A stretch of DNA of 64,000 nt from Microvirga vignae (GTDB lineage: Bacteria; Pseudomonadota; Alphaproteobacteria; Rhizobiales; Beijerinckiaceae): contig NZ_LCYG01000011.1 in the NCBI RefSeq assembly GCF_001017175.1, forward strand, positions 1-64,000, in the 5' to 3' direction. Position 1 is the first letter of the stretch; each line of letters opens with the position of its first letter. A program made the position numbers and the translations under genes. The notes beneath the pieces are model-generated. The model made no database searches. It was not told the origin of the DNA and worked only from the letters and a program-made list of their open reading frames with translations. This document shows, piece by piece, positions 8,530-16,223 of the stretch.

Positions 8530-8614
8530 TCTAGGCATGGCTCATCGGCCACAGCCGGACACCACAACGATCGAAAAGCCCGGTCAGCGGGCAAGATCCA
8601 GAAGGAGAACGCAC

Positions 8615-9613
8615 ATGAAGAACTCGATTTCACGCCGTAGCCTCATCATCGGCGCCTTCGCGGCCCCGGCCGTCCTGACGCTGCCCCGCGGCGCAAGCGC
8701 CGCGACCAACCTTACCCTGGGTCACAACGCAGCTCCGGGCAATCCACGGAGCATCGCGACCGAACGTTTCGGCGAGATGGTCAAGGAACGGTCCGGCGGA
8801 CGCATCGGCGTTCGCGTCGCAGGCTCCGAGCAGCTCGGCAACGAACAATCGCTGCTCACCAGCCTGCGGACCGGCGCAGTCGACATGACGGTCAACAGCC
8901 AGGGCTCCACGTCGGCACTCGTGCCGGAACTCGCAGCCCTCGGCCTGCCCTTTCTGTTCGAGGACAGTGCCGCCGCGTTCAAGGTGCTGGAAGGCCCGAT
9001 TGGCGAAGAACTCGCACAACGTTTCTCCAAGGTCCAGATGGTGCCGCTCGGCTGGTGGGACAACGGTATCCGCCACATCACCAACGGCAAGCGGCCTGTC
9101 GTGAAGCCGGCGGATCTGAAAGGCCTTAAGATCCGCACCCCACCGGATCCGATGACGATCGACATCTTCCGGGCGCTTGGAGCCGGGACCGAGCAGATCA
9201 GCTTCGGTGAACTCTACATCGCGCTTCAGCAGGGTGTGGTGGACGGTCAGGAGAACCCACTCACCAACATCGCAAGTTCGAAGCTCTTCGAAGTGAACAA
9301 GTTCATCAGCCTGTCGGGCCACAAGTGGGAGAGTTCGCCCTTCCTCATGTCGCAGATCACCTGGACCCGGCTGCCAGCCGCAGACAGGGAAATCATCAGG
9401 ACCGCGGCGAAGGAGGCGGGCGACCTGCAACGCAAGCTGTTTGCGGAGAACGAGGCCAAGTACAACAGCGAGTTCCGTGCCAATCCGAAGCTCGCGGTCA
9501 ACGAAGTCGACAAGACTGCCTTCCGCGAGGCCTCCGCCACCGTCATCGATACGTGGCGCGCGAAGCCATTCGGCGAGTTTGTCGACCAGCTCGTCAAGAC
9601 AGCCCGAGGCTGA
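8615..9613 (+). CDS. TRAP transporter solute-binding protein (DctP family)
   Basis: A 332-residue periplasmic binding protein with a signal peptide of twin-arginine character (SRRSLIIGAFAAPAVLTLP, cleaved after GASA around residue 27). The DctP fold is recognised by the conserved helix GLKIRTPPDP, whose Arg makes the salt bridge to the carboxylate of ligands, followed by GQENP. The frame is open upstream, but the ATG at 8615 with GAAGGAG before it gives a proper signal peptide. It delivers a probably carboxylated substrate to the DctQM channel encoded next. The Arg suggests an organic or sugar acid. Confidence 0.93.
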   Translation: MKNSISRRSLIIGAFAAPAVLTLPRGASAATNLTLGHNAAPGNPRSIATERFGEMVKERSGGRIGVRVAGSEQLGNEQSLLTSLRTGAVDMTVNSQGSTSALVPELAALGLPFLFEDSAAAFKVLEGPIGEELAQRFSKVQMVPLGWWDNGIRHITNGKRPVVKPADLKGLKIRTPPDPMTIDIFRALGAGTEQISFGELYIALQQGVVDGQENPLTNIASSKLFEVNKFISLSGHKWESSPFLMSQITWTRLPAADREIIRTAAKEAGDLQRKLFAENEAKYNSEFRANPKLAVNEVDKTAFREASATVIDTWRAKPFGEFVDQLVKTARG

Positions 9614-9617
9614 CGTC

Positions 9618-10199
9618 ATGACTCGCGTTGCCCCCCTGCCTCACCACGACGCACAAGACCTGGCCACGGGGGGCGGCGCGCTTGCCGTGGCCAACATCAT
9701 CGACCGCTCGGTCGGCTTTGTATGCCGAGCGATGATACTGCTGACGGGGATCGCGCTGCTTGGGATTCTCACGGCGAACGTCATTGCCCGCTATGTGCTG
9801 GAGAGCGGCGGCTTCCGTTTCGCACAAGAGCTACCCGAACGTCTCTTTCCCTGGTTCATCATGGCGGGTGTCGCACTTGCGGTTCAGAAGGGCGGCCACA
9901 TGGCCGTCGAATCCGTTCTCTCCCGTCTGAGCCGGAATGGCGCACGCGCAATGCTCCTTGTCGGACATGCCATCATCATCGCCTCCTATGCCATCCTGGG
10001 ATGGGAGGCGATTGGGGTCGCGGACATCGTGTCGATCGAGACGAGTCCCGTGCTCGGATTGTCCAGCAGCTACAGCTATTACGCACTCGCTCTCGGCTGC
10101 GTCGCCGTCATCCTGACGACATTCGCCCTTGCGCTGCGGGTCGCCATGGTTGGCCCTGAAGCTATGCCGGCCCCTGATCCAGAGGAGACGGGCATATGA
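9618..10199 (+). CDS. TRAP transporter small membrane subunit (DctQ family)
   Basis: A 193-residue membrane protein with four predicted helices, preceded by a 30-residue cytoplasmic N-terminus. It carries the typical DctQ pattern of RYVLESGGFRFAQELPERLFPW between helices 1 and 2. It starts four bases after the dctP stop and ends in an ATGA overlap with dctM, so the three subunits are coupled. DctQ pairs with DctM to form the sodium-driven transporter. Confidence 0.92.
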   Translation: MTRVAPLPHHDAQDLATGGGALAVANIIDRSVGFVCRAMILLTGIALLGILTANVIARYVLESGGFRFAQELPERLFPWFIMAGVALAVQKGGHMAVESVLSRLSRNGARAMLLVGHAIIIASYAILGWEAIGVADIVSIETSPVLGLSSSYSYYALALGCVAVILTTFALALRVAMVGPEAMPAPDPEETGI

Positions 10200-11455
10200 G
10201 CATCGTTCTCGTTATCGCCTTCACGGTCCTCATGCTCCTGGCCATCCCGGTCGGCCATGCGCTGGTTATTGCGGCCGGCGCGACATTGGCGTGGCAGGGT
10301 GAGCTGCCGCTGATGATCATCGCACAGCAGATGTACCAGCAGACGCAGTCCTTTCCGATGCTGGCCCTGCCCTTCTTCATGATGGCAGGGAGCCTGATGC
10401 TCGGAGGCAAGCTGGGGCAGGAACTCCTGAGCTTCGCCACCAAGGCGATGCAGCGCTGGCGCGGGGGCCCTCTCTCGACCACCGTTGTAGCCTCAGTCGT
10501 CTTCGGCGGCGTCTCGGGGAGTGCGGTCGCCAATGCCAGCGCGCTCGGATCGGTGCTCATCCCGTGGCAGAAGCGGCAAGGCTATCCGGCCGGGCTGTGC
10601 GCCGCCAACAACGCCACATCGGCGGTCATCGATATCCTGATCCCGCCCTCGATCCCCCTGATCCTCTACTCCCTCGTGAGCGGCGTCAGCATCGCCGATC
10701 TGTTCACAGCGGGCATTCTCCCCGGCATTCTCATGGCGGGCGGTTTCATCCTGACATGCAGCCTCATTGCACGGTGGCGAGGCATCCATTCGGAAGACCC
10801 CGCTGTTGGGAGGATGGAGCTCCTGAAATTGGCGGTGTTGAGCGGCCCTGCCCTGCTGATGCCGATCCTGATCCTGCTCGGCCTGCGTTTCGGCATTGCC
10901 ACACCAACCGAAATTTCGGTTCTGGCGGTCGTCTATGCGCTTGCCCTGAGCGCCTTCTTCTATCGCGACCTGACATGGAAACGCTTCCATCACAGCCTGA
11001 TCGAGTCCGGCGTTGCCACGGGCGTCGTCATGCTCGTGATCATGGGCAGCGCGATCGTCGGCTGGATCCTGACCTTCGATCAGGTGCCGACCCGCTTCGC
11101 CGAATGGGTCTCGACCACGATCAGCAACCCGCTCCTGGTGATCCTGGTGATGAACATCCTGCTGCTCGTCATAGGCATGCCGCTGGACCTTCCACCCGCT
11201 ATCCTGCTGCTTGGGCCGATCTTCGTCCCGCTTGCCGCGACGATCGGCCTGGATCCGGTGCAGCTCGGGATCATCATGGTGCTGAACCTAGGTATCGGTC
11301 TTTATACACCCCCGATCGGGACCACCCTCTTCATCTCCTCGTCGATCGCCAGGTCATCGCTGGCCGACACGACCCGCGAGCTTTGGCCATTCTTCGGCGT
11401 GGCCATGCTGGTCCTCCTAGCGGTAAGCTATATTCCAGGGCTCACGATTTACTGA
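10196..11455 (+). CDS. TRAP transporter large permease (DctM family)
   Basis: A 419-residue polytopic protein with about 12 membrane segments, including the DctM motifs FGGVSGSAVANASALG (first elevator hairpin) and LNLGIGLYTPPIGTTLF (second hairpin), which line the substrate and sodium sites. Length is standard. Its start overlaps dctQ. With 8615-9613 and 9618-10199 it makes a complete TRAP importer for the substrate handled by the flanking dehydrogenases and transketolase. Confidence 0.93.
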   Translation: MSIVLVIAFTVLMLLAIPVGHALVIAAGATLAWQGELPLMIIAQQMYQQTQSFPMLALPFFMMAGSLMLGGKLGQELLSFATKAMQRWRGGPLSTTVVASVVFGGVSGSAVANASALGSVLIPWQKRQGYPAGLCAANNATSAVIDILIPPSIPLILYSLVSGVSIADLFTAGILPGILMAGGFILTCSLIARWRGIHSEDPAVGRMELLKLAVLSGPALLMPILILLGLRFGIATPTEISVLAVVYALALSAFFYRDLTWKRFHHSLIESGVATGVVMLVIMGSAIVGWILTFDQVPTRFAEWVSTTISNPLLVILVMNILLLVIGMPLDLPPAILLLGPIFVPLAATIGLDPVQLGIIMVLNLGIGLYTPPIGTTLFISSSIARSSLADTTRELWPFFGVAMLVLLAVSYIPGLTIY

Positions 11456-11553
11456 GCCGTGAGACGCCCTGCTTGAACTCGAGCGGGGCGCCTCATCCGC
11501 ATCGGCCTGTCGAGCCGGTACTGAGTCGATCATCATCGGGGAGGAATACGAAA

Positions 11554-12432
11554 ATGACCCGCGTCGCCTTCGTCGGCCTTGGCGCCATGGGACTACCGAT
11601 GGCCACGAACCTCCTGGGGAAGGGTTTTGCCGTCACTGGATACGATCTGAGTTTGAAGGCTCTGGATGCCCTGGAAAGTGCCGGAGGACGTCGGGCAGGA
11701 TCCGCCGCCGAAGCCGCAGCCGAGGCGGATGTCCTGGTCCTGATGGTGGTGAATGCTGCCCAGGCCGAAGCCGTGCTGTTCGCGGGTGGTGCGCTCAAGG
11801 CTCTCCGCCCTGACGGCGTGGTCGCGTTGATGGCAACCTGCCCTCCTGCGGCGGTGGAAGCTATCGAGGAGCGCGTGCGTGAAACTGGCCGACGGCTGAT
11901 CGACGCCCCTGTATCGGGAGGGGTAGCTGGCGCGAAGGCCGCGACGCTCACGATCATGGCCGCAGGACCCCGGGACACCTTCGATGCGGCAAAACCTGTC
12001 TTCGATGCGCTTGGCGACAAGGTGTTTCATGTTGGCGAGCGCCCGGGGCAAGGCGCTATGGTCAAGACCGTCAACCAGCTCCTCTGCGGCGTGCATATCG
12101 CCGTGGTCGCGGAAGCTTTTGCGCTGGCCACCAAGGTCGGCGTCGATCTCAAGATCCTGCTCGAGATCATGAGTGGATCAGCGGCTTCGAGCTGGATGCT
12201 GAGGGATCGCGGACCGCGCATGCTTGAGGCAGAGCCCGAGGTGACGAGCGCAGTCGACATCTTCGTCAAGGATCTCGGGATCGTCCTTGATGCGGGGCGG
12301 GATACGAAGGCGGCGCTTCCTTTGGCTGCGGCGGCCCACCAGATGTTCCTTGCTGCTTCCGGACGCGGAGACGGAACGGCGGATGACAGCCAGGTGATCC
12401 GCTCTTACTTTGCCTTGAACGGAAGCAAATGA
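11554..12432 (+). CDS. NAD-dependent beta-hydroxyacid dehydrogenase (3-hydroxyisobutyrate / L-threonate type)
   Basis: A 292-residue member of the beta-hydroxyacid dehydrogenase family. The nucleotide-binding GLGAMGLPMA is at 8-17, the substrate loop DAPVSGGVAGAK at 118-128, and the catalytic lysine is K171 in VKTVNQLLCG, where the NQLL-G-H pattern is closest to threonate/tartronate-semialdehyde reductases. The frame is open far upstream across dctM, but only the ATG at 11554 (GGGGAGGAA ahead) gives the family N-terminus. It closes the TRAP cluster, after about 100 bases containing an imperfect GC-rich stem. Likely role: oxidation of a 2- or 3-hydroxy acid brought in by the TRAP system, or reduction of a semialdehyde. 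Confidence 0.88.
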   Translation: MTRVAFVGLGAMGLPMATNLLGKGFAVTGYDLSLKALDALESAGGRRAGSAAEAAAEADVLVLMVVNAAQAEAVLFAGGALKALRPDGVVALMATCPPAAVEAIEERVRETGRRLIDAPVSGGVAGAKAATLTIMAAGPRDTFDAAKPVFDALGDKVFHVGERPGQGAMVKTVNQLLCGVHIAVVAEAFALATKVGVDLKILLEIMSGSAASSWMLRDRGPRMLEAEPEVTSAVDIFVKDLGIVLDAGRDTKAALPLAAAAHQMFLAASGRGDGTADDSQVIRSYFALNGSK

Positions 12433-12442
12433 CCTGACCCTA

Positions 12443-12478
12443 GTGCTCTCTCTTGGAGAAGTGCTCTCTCTTGGAGAA
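12443..12478. repeat. Exact 18-bp tandem duplication
   Basis: GTGCTCTCTCTTGGAGAA occurs twice head to tail without a mismatch, 10 bases after the dehydrogenase stop. Such perfect short duplications imply recent slippage. Confidence 0.9.
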
Positions 12479-12543
12479 GCCCCGTTGCTTCAAACCTGTG
12501 TTGTGACGCTCCTCTCACGACGACTCGTCTGAGGGTTTTCTGT

Positions 12544-12600
12544 GGGTCACACCAGGAAATTCCCTGCCCTTCACGAACGTCCGGTGTTCGCGCCTTAAGC
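12544..12600. repeat. Dispersed repeat, CCCTGCCCTTC-GTCCG family, copy 1
   Basis: The block GGGTCACACCAGGAAAT, then CCCTGCCCTTC, then GTCCGGT and CTTAAGC aligns closely with 52565-52620. Its centre also aligns with 14151-14195, 24147-24195 and 55701-55748. Confidence 0.65.
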
Positions 12601-12608
12601 GGACACGC

Positions 12609-12642
12609 GGTCTCCTTCCGGTCTGTGCCGGAAGCAGATATT
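12609..12642. repeat. Dispersed repeat, GGTCT-CCGCTTTGTGCC family, copy 2
   Basis: GGTCTCCTTCCGGTCTGTGCC followed by GGAAGC; CTTCCGG/CCGGAAG can pair. It adjoins a copy of the other dispersed family, as if the two travel together. Confidence 0.5.
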
Positions 12643-12647
12643 CCGGC

Positions 12648-12673
12648 GCCAAGACATGGAGCCAAGACATGGA
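12648..12673. repeat. Exact 13-bp tandem duplication
   Basis: GCCAAGACATGGA is repeated twice in direct contact in non-coding DNA. Confidence 0.85.
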
Positions 12674-12960
12674 ACCGTCATTTCCATCGGCTCGTCTGAT
12701 GAATGCGTCGCGTGGATGTCGGCTCAAACCAGGATTGGTCTCACCCGATCGAAACTGCCGCGGCCGGGACAGAGACGCTTGGCAAGAGCCCGGAGGCCAG
12801 GGCGCTTCGAGGTACAACGATTGTCGGCCCGGGCTGACGGCACCTGACTTCATCTTCGTGCTGACCCACGCTGGCCGCACCATCCAGGACAAGGAACGAC
12901 ACCCGTCTCCTGAGGCTTTCCCTTTAGGCGCGTGCTCGCGCCGGAGTGAAGGAGGGACAA

Positions 12961-13221
12961 ATGTCGATCGTCAAAATGGTAGAGCTGTCGTCTCAGTCTA
13001 CCTCTAGCTGGGAGGATGCCACCCGCCAAGCGGTGGAGCGGGCCTCGCAGTCGCTTCGCAACATTCGCTCCGTCTGGGTCAAGGAGTTCGAGGCCGTTGT
13101 GGAGAACGAGCAAGTCACCCAGTTCCGGGTCGTCCTGAAGGTCGCATTCCAGCTCGAGGAAGGCACGAGCGCGAGGAGTACAAGGAGCATGGGAAGTGAG
13201 GAGATCCAGGGCCTAGAATGA
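12961..13221 (+). CDS. Dodecin family flavin-binding protein
   Basis: An 86-residue protein. Residues 1-67 match dodecin, a dodecameric flavin-storage protein, with the core VELSSQSTSSWEDA and AVERASQSLRNI and the beta-strand pattern around FRVVLKVAFQLE. The Trp in SSWEDA is the residue that stacks on the flavin isoalloxazine ring. The ATG at 12961 has GGAGGGAC before it. The last 19 residues (Ser/Arg-rich) extend beyond the usual 68-70-residue dodecin and would project from the shell; they may have been added by read-through into flanking repeat DNA. Confidence 0.88.
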   Translation: MSIVKMVELSSQSTSSWEDATRQAVERASQSLRNIRSVWVKEFEAVVENEQVTQFRVVLKVAFQLEEGTSARSTRSMGSEEIQGLE

Positions 13222-13390
13222 TGCTTCTCGGCTAGCGAAGGGACTACAGACGGTCACGCTCGGTGCGGCAGTCTCAGCCGAGCGAGTGACCCAACATAGC
13301 GCCCGCAGACCGCCTGTTGTAAGGCCCGACACGTCTCAGGTTCTACCCTGGTCCGCCGGCAGGTCTGCGGGCGATGCGCTCCTGCGGCCG

Positions 13391-14047
13391 CTACCTGAAG
13401 ATCCGGCACTTTGGAGGGTCGACCTCAAAGGGGAACTTGCCCTGGCCGGAAAAGAAGTCGTCAAAAGCTTTCTTGACCTCCGGCCAGTGCGGGTAGTCGT
13501 CGCCAATGAGAACACCTCGAGGTCGGATCATGGGCCACCATTCGCGAAGATCCGACGTGACCGCATGATAGTCGTGTCCGCCATCGATATGAACCACATC
13601 AACCTGGACGTTGTGATGTCGCAGGACATTCGCGGCGTTGATCGAGTCCAGCGGGAGGGGAAGGACATAGTCTTGCAAGCCTTCCCCTACGATATTGGCC
13701 GCGAACGTATGATAGAGGGCAGGAAAGCCGTTGCTGAAATTGAGATGGGCAAACCACTCATCGCTCATCCAGTGATCCCAGGCCCCGAGCCAGGTATCGA
13801 CGGCGACCACTACTCCGTCGAGGTTCATCTCCCTCATCTTAGAGGCGAGAGAGATTACAGACGCTCCTTTCCAGACGCCAACCTCGACGACGACCGACGG
13901 CCTGAGGATCTCGATAGCATCTGTCAGGTAGCGATGGGTCGAGCCCCAGCCCTGCTGATCCTGCCGGTACAGTCGGGCCGGATAGTTCAAGAACGGGTCC
14001 TGCCCGTGCCATATGGTCTGCAGCAACGCATCATGGACGTTTGTCAT
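13391..14047 (-). CDS. Class I SAM-dependent methyltransferase (Methyltransf_24 type)
   Basis: A 218-residue Rossmann-fold protein with motif I EVGVWKGASVISLA (about residues 52-65), an acidic strand-2 residue in VVAVDTWLGA, and motif IV-like VDVVHIDGGHDY, whose DGGHDY is typical of the cephalosporin-hydroxylase/macrocin-O-methyltransferase group that binds a metal next to SAM. Start: the ATG at 14047 is preceded by GAGGCATAGG; an in-frame ATG nine codons upstream (14074) has no ribosome site. It is transcribed alone, with no glycan or antibiotic genes nearby to suggest the acceptor. Confidence 0.75.
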   Translation of the reverse strand: MTNVHDALLQTIWHGQDPFLNYPARLYRQDQQGWGSTHRYLTDAIEILRPSVVVEVGVWKGASVISLASKMREMNLDGVVVAVDTWLGAWDHWMSDEWFAHLNFSNGFPALYHTFAANIVGEGLQDYVLPLPLDSINAANVLRHHNVQVDVVHIDGGHDYHAVTSDLREWWPMIRPRGVLIGDDYPHWPEVKKAFDDFFSGQGKFPFEVDPPKCRIFR

Positions 14048-14421
14048 CCTATGCCTCGCTCGAGTTTCGAACATTAAGCGAACGCTATCTCATGCTCCTG
14101 GACTACTAAGATCCAAGAAGCACGGAAGATCCGCTCAAGGTCAAAACCGCGAATCCCCAGCCCTTTCAAAACGTCCGCTTAGGGCCGGTTAGCTGCTCTC
14201 AAGCTTGGTCTCACTTGTGCCACCTCCTGCCCTGCCGGACAGAGCGTACGTCTGAAAGGGGACCATGATTTAGCCGGTTAGTCAGCAAGCTCGTAGACGA
14301 CAGTGCAGTTGGGCTGGAAAATGATCGCCGGATCGCGGCTAGCCGCGAACCTACGCTGCTTCGGTCGCCTCACCCTGAAGAACATTACCTGTGCAGGCAG
14401 TTTGCTAGGCAGTCCTCCGGA
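14048..14421. other. Gene-free stretch
   Basis: Contains one copy of the dispersed CCCTTC-GTCCGCTTAGG-GGTTAGCTG repeat at 14151-14195. I see no other signal or gene. Confidence 0.5.
14151..14195. repeat. Dispersed repeat, CCCTGCCCTTC-GTCCG family, copy 2
   Basis: AATCCCCAGCCCTTTC, GTCCGCTTAGG and GGTTAGCTG align with 24147-24195 and 55701-55748. Confidence 0.6.
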
Positions 14422-15246
14422 TCAACCACCCTTCACCGCCCCAGCCGTCAAACCGGCAACGATCTGACGCTGCGCGATCACGGTGAGCACGAGCACCGGC
14501 AAGGTTACGATCAACGCCGCTGCGGCCAAGGGTCCCCAACTTAGCTGCTCGAAGGACAGCATGTTGTAGACAGCGACTGGCAAGGTGCGTGTCTCTCGCC
14601 CAGCCAGCACCACGCCGAATACGAAGTTGTTCCAGGAGAAGATCACCGCGAGAATGAAAGCAACCGTGATGCCTGGTTTCGCGATTGGGAGCGCAACGTA
14701 GCGGAACACGTCCCAACGATTGGCGCCATCGATGACTGCCGCCTCCTCGAGTTCGAGCGGGGTCGTCTCGAAATAGCCGATCATGATCCAGATCACGATC
14801 GGAACCGTGATGACCAAGTGGGCGATGATCTGCGGCACAAGGGTCCCCATAAGCCCCAGCCATTGAAACAGCAGAAAGAGCGGGATGAGATACGACAGGC
14901 CCGGAGTCATGCGGGCGATGAGTACGACGATAGCGGCCTTGGTGGCCCGCATGCGCGCAATGCCGTAACCGGCCGGAACGCCGATCAGGAGAGCAAGCCC
15001 GGTCGCGGCGCCGGTCACGATCAGGCTGTTGAGGAAGAAGAGCCCGAACCGGTTCGCCTCGAACACACCGGTATAGTTTTTCCACGCAAAGCGCTCAGGG
15101 ATCAGGATGGGCGGATAGGCAGCGTTATCGACCTCAAACTTGAGAGAGAGGGAGAGCATCCAGAGAAAGAACAGGATGGCTGGCGACACCAGCACCACGC
15201 CAGCGAACAACATGCCAAGCGAGTTCAGAATTCTCCTTGACGTCAT
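14422..15246 (-). CDS. Carbohydrate ABC transporter permease (MalG type)
   Basis: A 274-residue inner-membrane permease with six membrane helices. It carries the cytoplasmic EAA loop EEAAVIDGANRWDVFRYV, which docks on the ATPase. The ATG at 15246 overlaps the stop of the preceding permease gene (ATGA), so the pair is coupled. The frame is open upstream to 15771 only because it runs through that gene. It forms a heterodimer with the 15243-16181 product. No ATPase gene follows, so a shared MalK/MsiK-type ATPase must be encoded elsewhere. Confidence 0.92.
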   Translation of the reverse strand: MTSRRILNSLGMLFAGVVLVSPAILFFLWMLSLSLKFEVDNAAYPPILIPERFAWKNYTGVFEANRFGLFFLNSLIVTGAATGLALLIGVPAGYGIARMRATKAAIVVLIARMTPGLSYLIPLFLLFQWLGLMGTLVPQIIAHLVITVPIVIWIMIGYFETTPLELEEAAVIDGANRWDVFRYVALPIAKPGITVAFILAVIFSWNNFVFGVVLAGRETRTLPVAVYNMLSFEQLSWGPLAAAALIVTLPVLVLTVIAQRQIVAGLTAGAVKGG

Positions 15247-16181
15247 GCGCCCCCCTGCACGTCGGTCCACTTCGTCCTTTGACGGAGATGGAGCATCAGA
15301 AGCGACAGGGCGATAACGATTGCGAAGAATACGACTGCAATGGCAGATCCATAGCCCACGTCGTAGTAGGCGAATGCGACGCTGTACAGGTAGAGGTTGA
15401 TCGTTTCCGACGCTGTTCCGGGCCCGCCCTGAGTGATGGCGTAGATAATGTCGAAGCTCTTCAGGGCGTCGATGGTCCGGATGATCACAGCAACCATGAG
15501 AAACGGTGCGATCATCGGCAAGGTGATGTAGCGGAACCGCTGAACTGCGCTGGCTCCGTCGATGGCAGCACTCTCGTAAGGTTCCGATGGAATGGCCGCG
15601 AGGCCGCCAAGCACGATCAGCATCACGAGCGGCGTCCACTGCCAGGTCTCGACGAGAACCAATGACGGGATCACCGTCGAAGGATTGAAGACCCAAGCCT
15701 GAGGCCCGATCCCGATCAGCGACAGGAGATAGTTGAGCACACCCAATTGGGGGTGGAACATCATCGTCCATACAAGCGCAATAGCCACGGGCGTCGCCAT
15801 CATCGGCATGATGAACAACCCGCGCAGAATGCCTCTGAGCGGCAAACGTGAATTGAAGACCAGGGCAGCCAAGGTCCCGAGGATCAACGGCAGGACGACG
15901 GCAAGAAACGTGTAGATGAACGTGTGAATGACAGAGGTCAGGAAACGCTCATCCGAAACCAGCCGCGCGTAATTGGACAGACCGGCAAAGCGGCGAGCTC
16001 CACCTACAGTCCATTCGTGCAGGCTCATCCAGACCGTGAAGACCCAGGGGAAGACGATGACCGACCCCACCACGGCAACCGCAGGGACGACGAACGGCCA
16101 GTACGAGCTTCGCGGGCGAGCGCCCTGAACGGGCGCTGCCTCCTTTATCTCTCCAGGCTGTTGCTCAACGATGGTCGCCAT
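15243..16181 (-). CDS. Carbohydrate ABC transporter permease (MalF/UgpA type)
   Basis: A 312-residue permease with six membrane helices and an EAA motif (YESAAIDGASAVQRFRYI). The soluble N-terminus up to about residue 28 is followed by PFVVPAVAVVGSVIVFPW as helix 1. The start at 16181 is an ATG with GGAG nine bases upstream; the codon before it is TTG. It lies between the binding-protein gene and the MalG-type gene on the same strand. Confidence 0.92.
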   Translation of the reverse strand: MATIVEQQPGEIKEAAPVQGARPRSSYWPFVVPAVAVVGSVIVFPWVFTVWMSLHEWTVGGARRFAGLSNYARLVSDERFLTSVIHTFIYTFLAVVLPLILGTLAALVFNSRLPLRGILRGLFIMPMMATPVAIALVWTMMFHPQLGVLNYLLSLIGIGPQAWVFNPSTVIPSLVLVETWQWTPLVMLIVLGGLAAIPSEPYESAAIDGASAVQRFRYITLPMIAPFLMVAVIIRTIDALKSFDIIYAITQGGPGTASETINLYLYSVAFAYYDVGYGSAIAVVFFAIVIALSLLMLHLRQRTKWTDVQGGA

Positions 16182-16223
16182 CAACGCGCTCCACCATGGC
16201 AGCCCTCCTCATGCAAGCGGCTA

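Larger units (their letters stand above)
12433..12960. other. Gene-free stretch made of repeats
   Basis: No credible gene. It holds two exact tandem duplications (12443-12478 and 12648-12673), one copy of the GGGTCA-ACCAGGAAAT repeat (12544-12600) and one of the GGTCT-GTGCC repeat (12609-12642). The rest, to the dodecin leader, is low-information DNA. Confidence 0.6.

Noticed and set aside
11461..11492. GC-rich imperfect inverted repeat after dctM as a terminator
   Set aside because: The stem has mismatches and no T-run follows; the next gene is likely in the same operon.
10564..11553. Long upstream extension of the beta-hydroxyacid dehydrogenase frame
   Set aside because: It runs out of frame through the dctM gene; the family N-terminus begins at 11554 with its own ribosome site.
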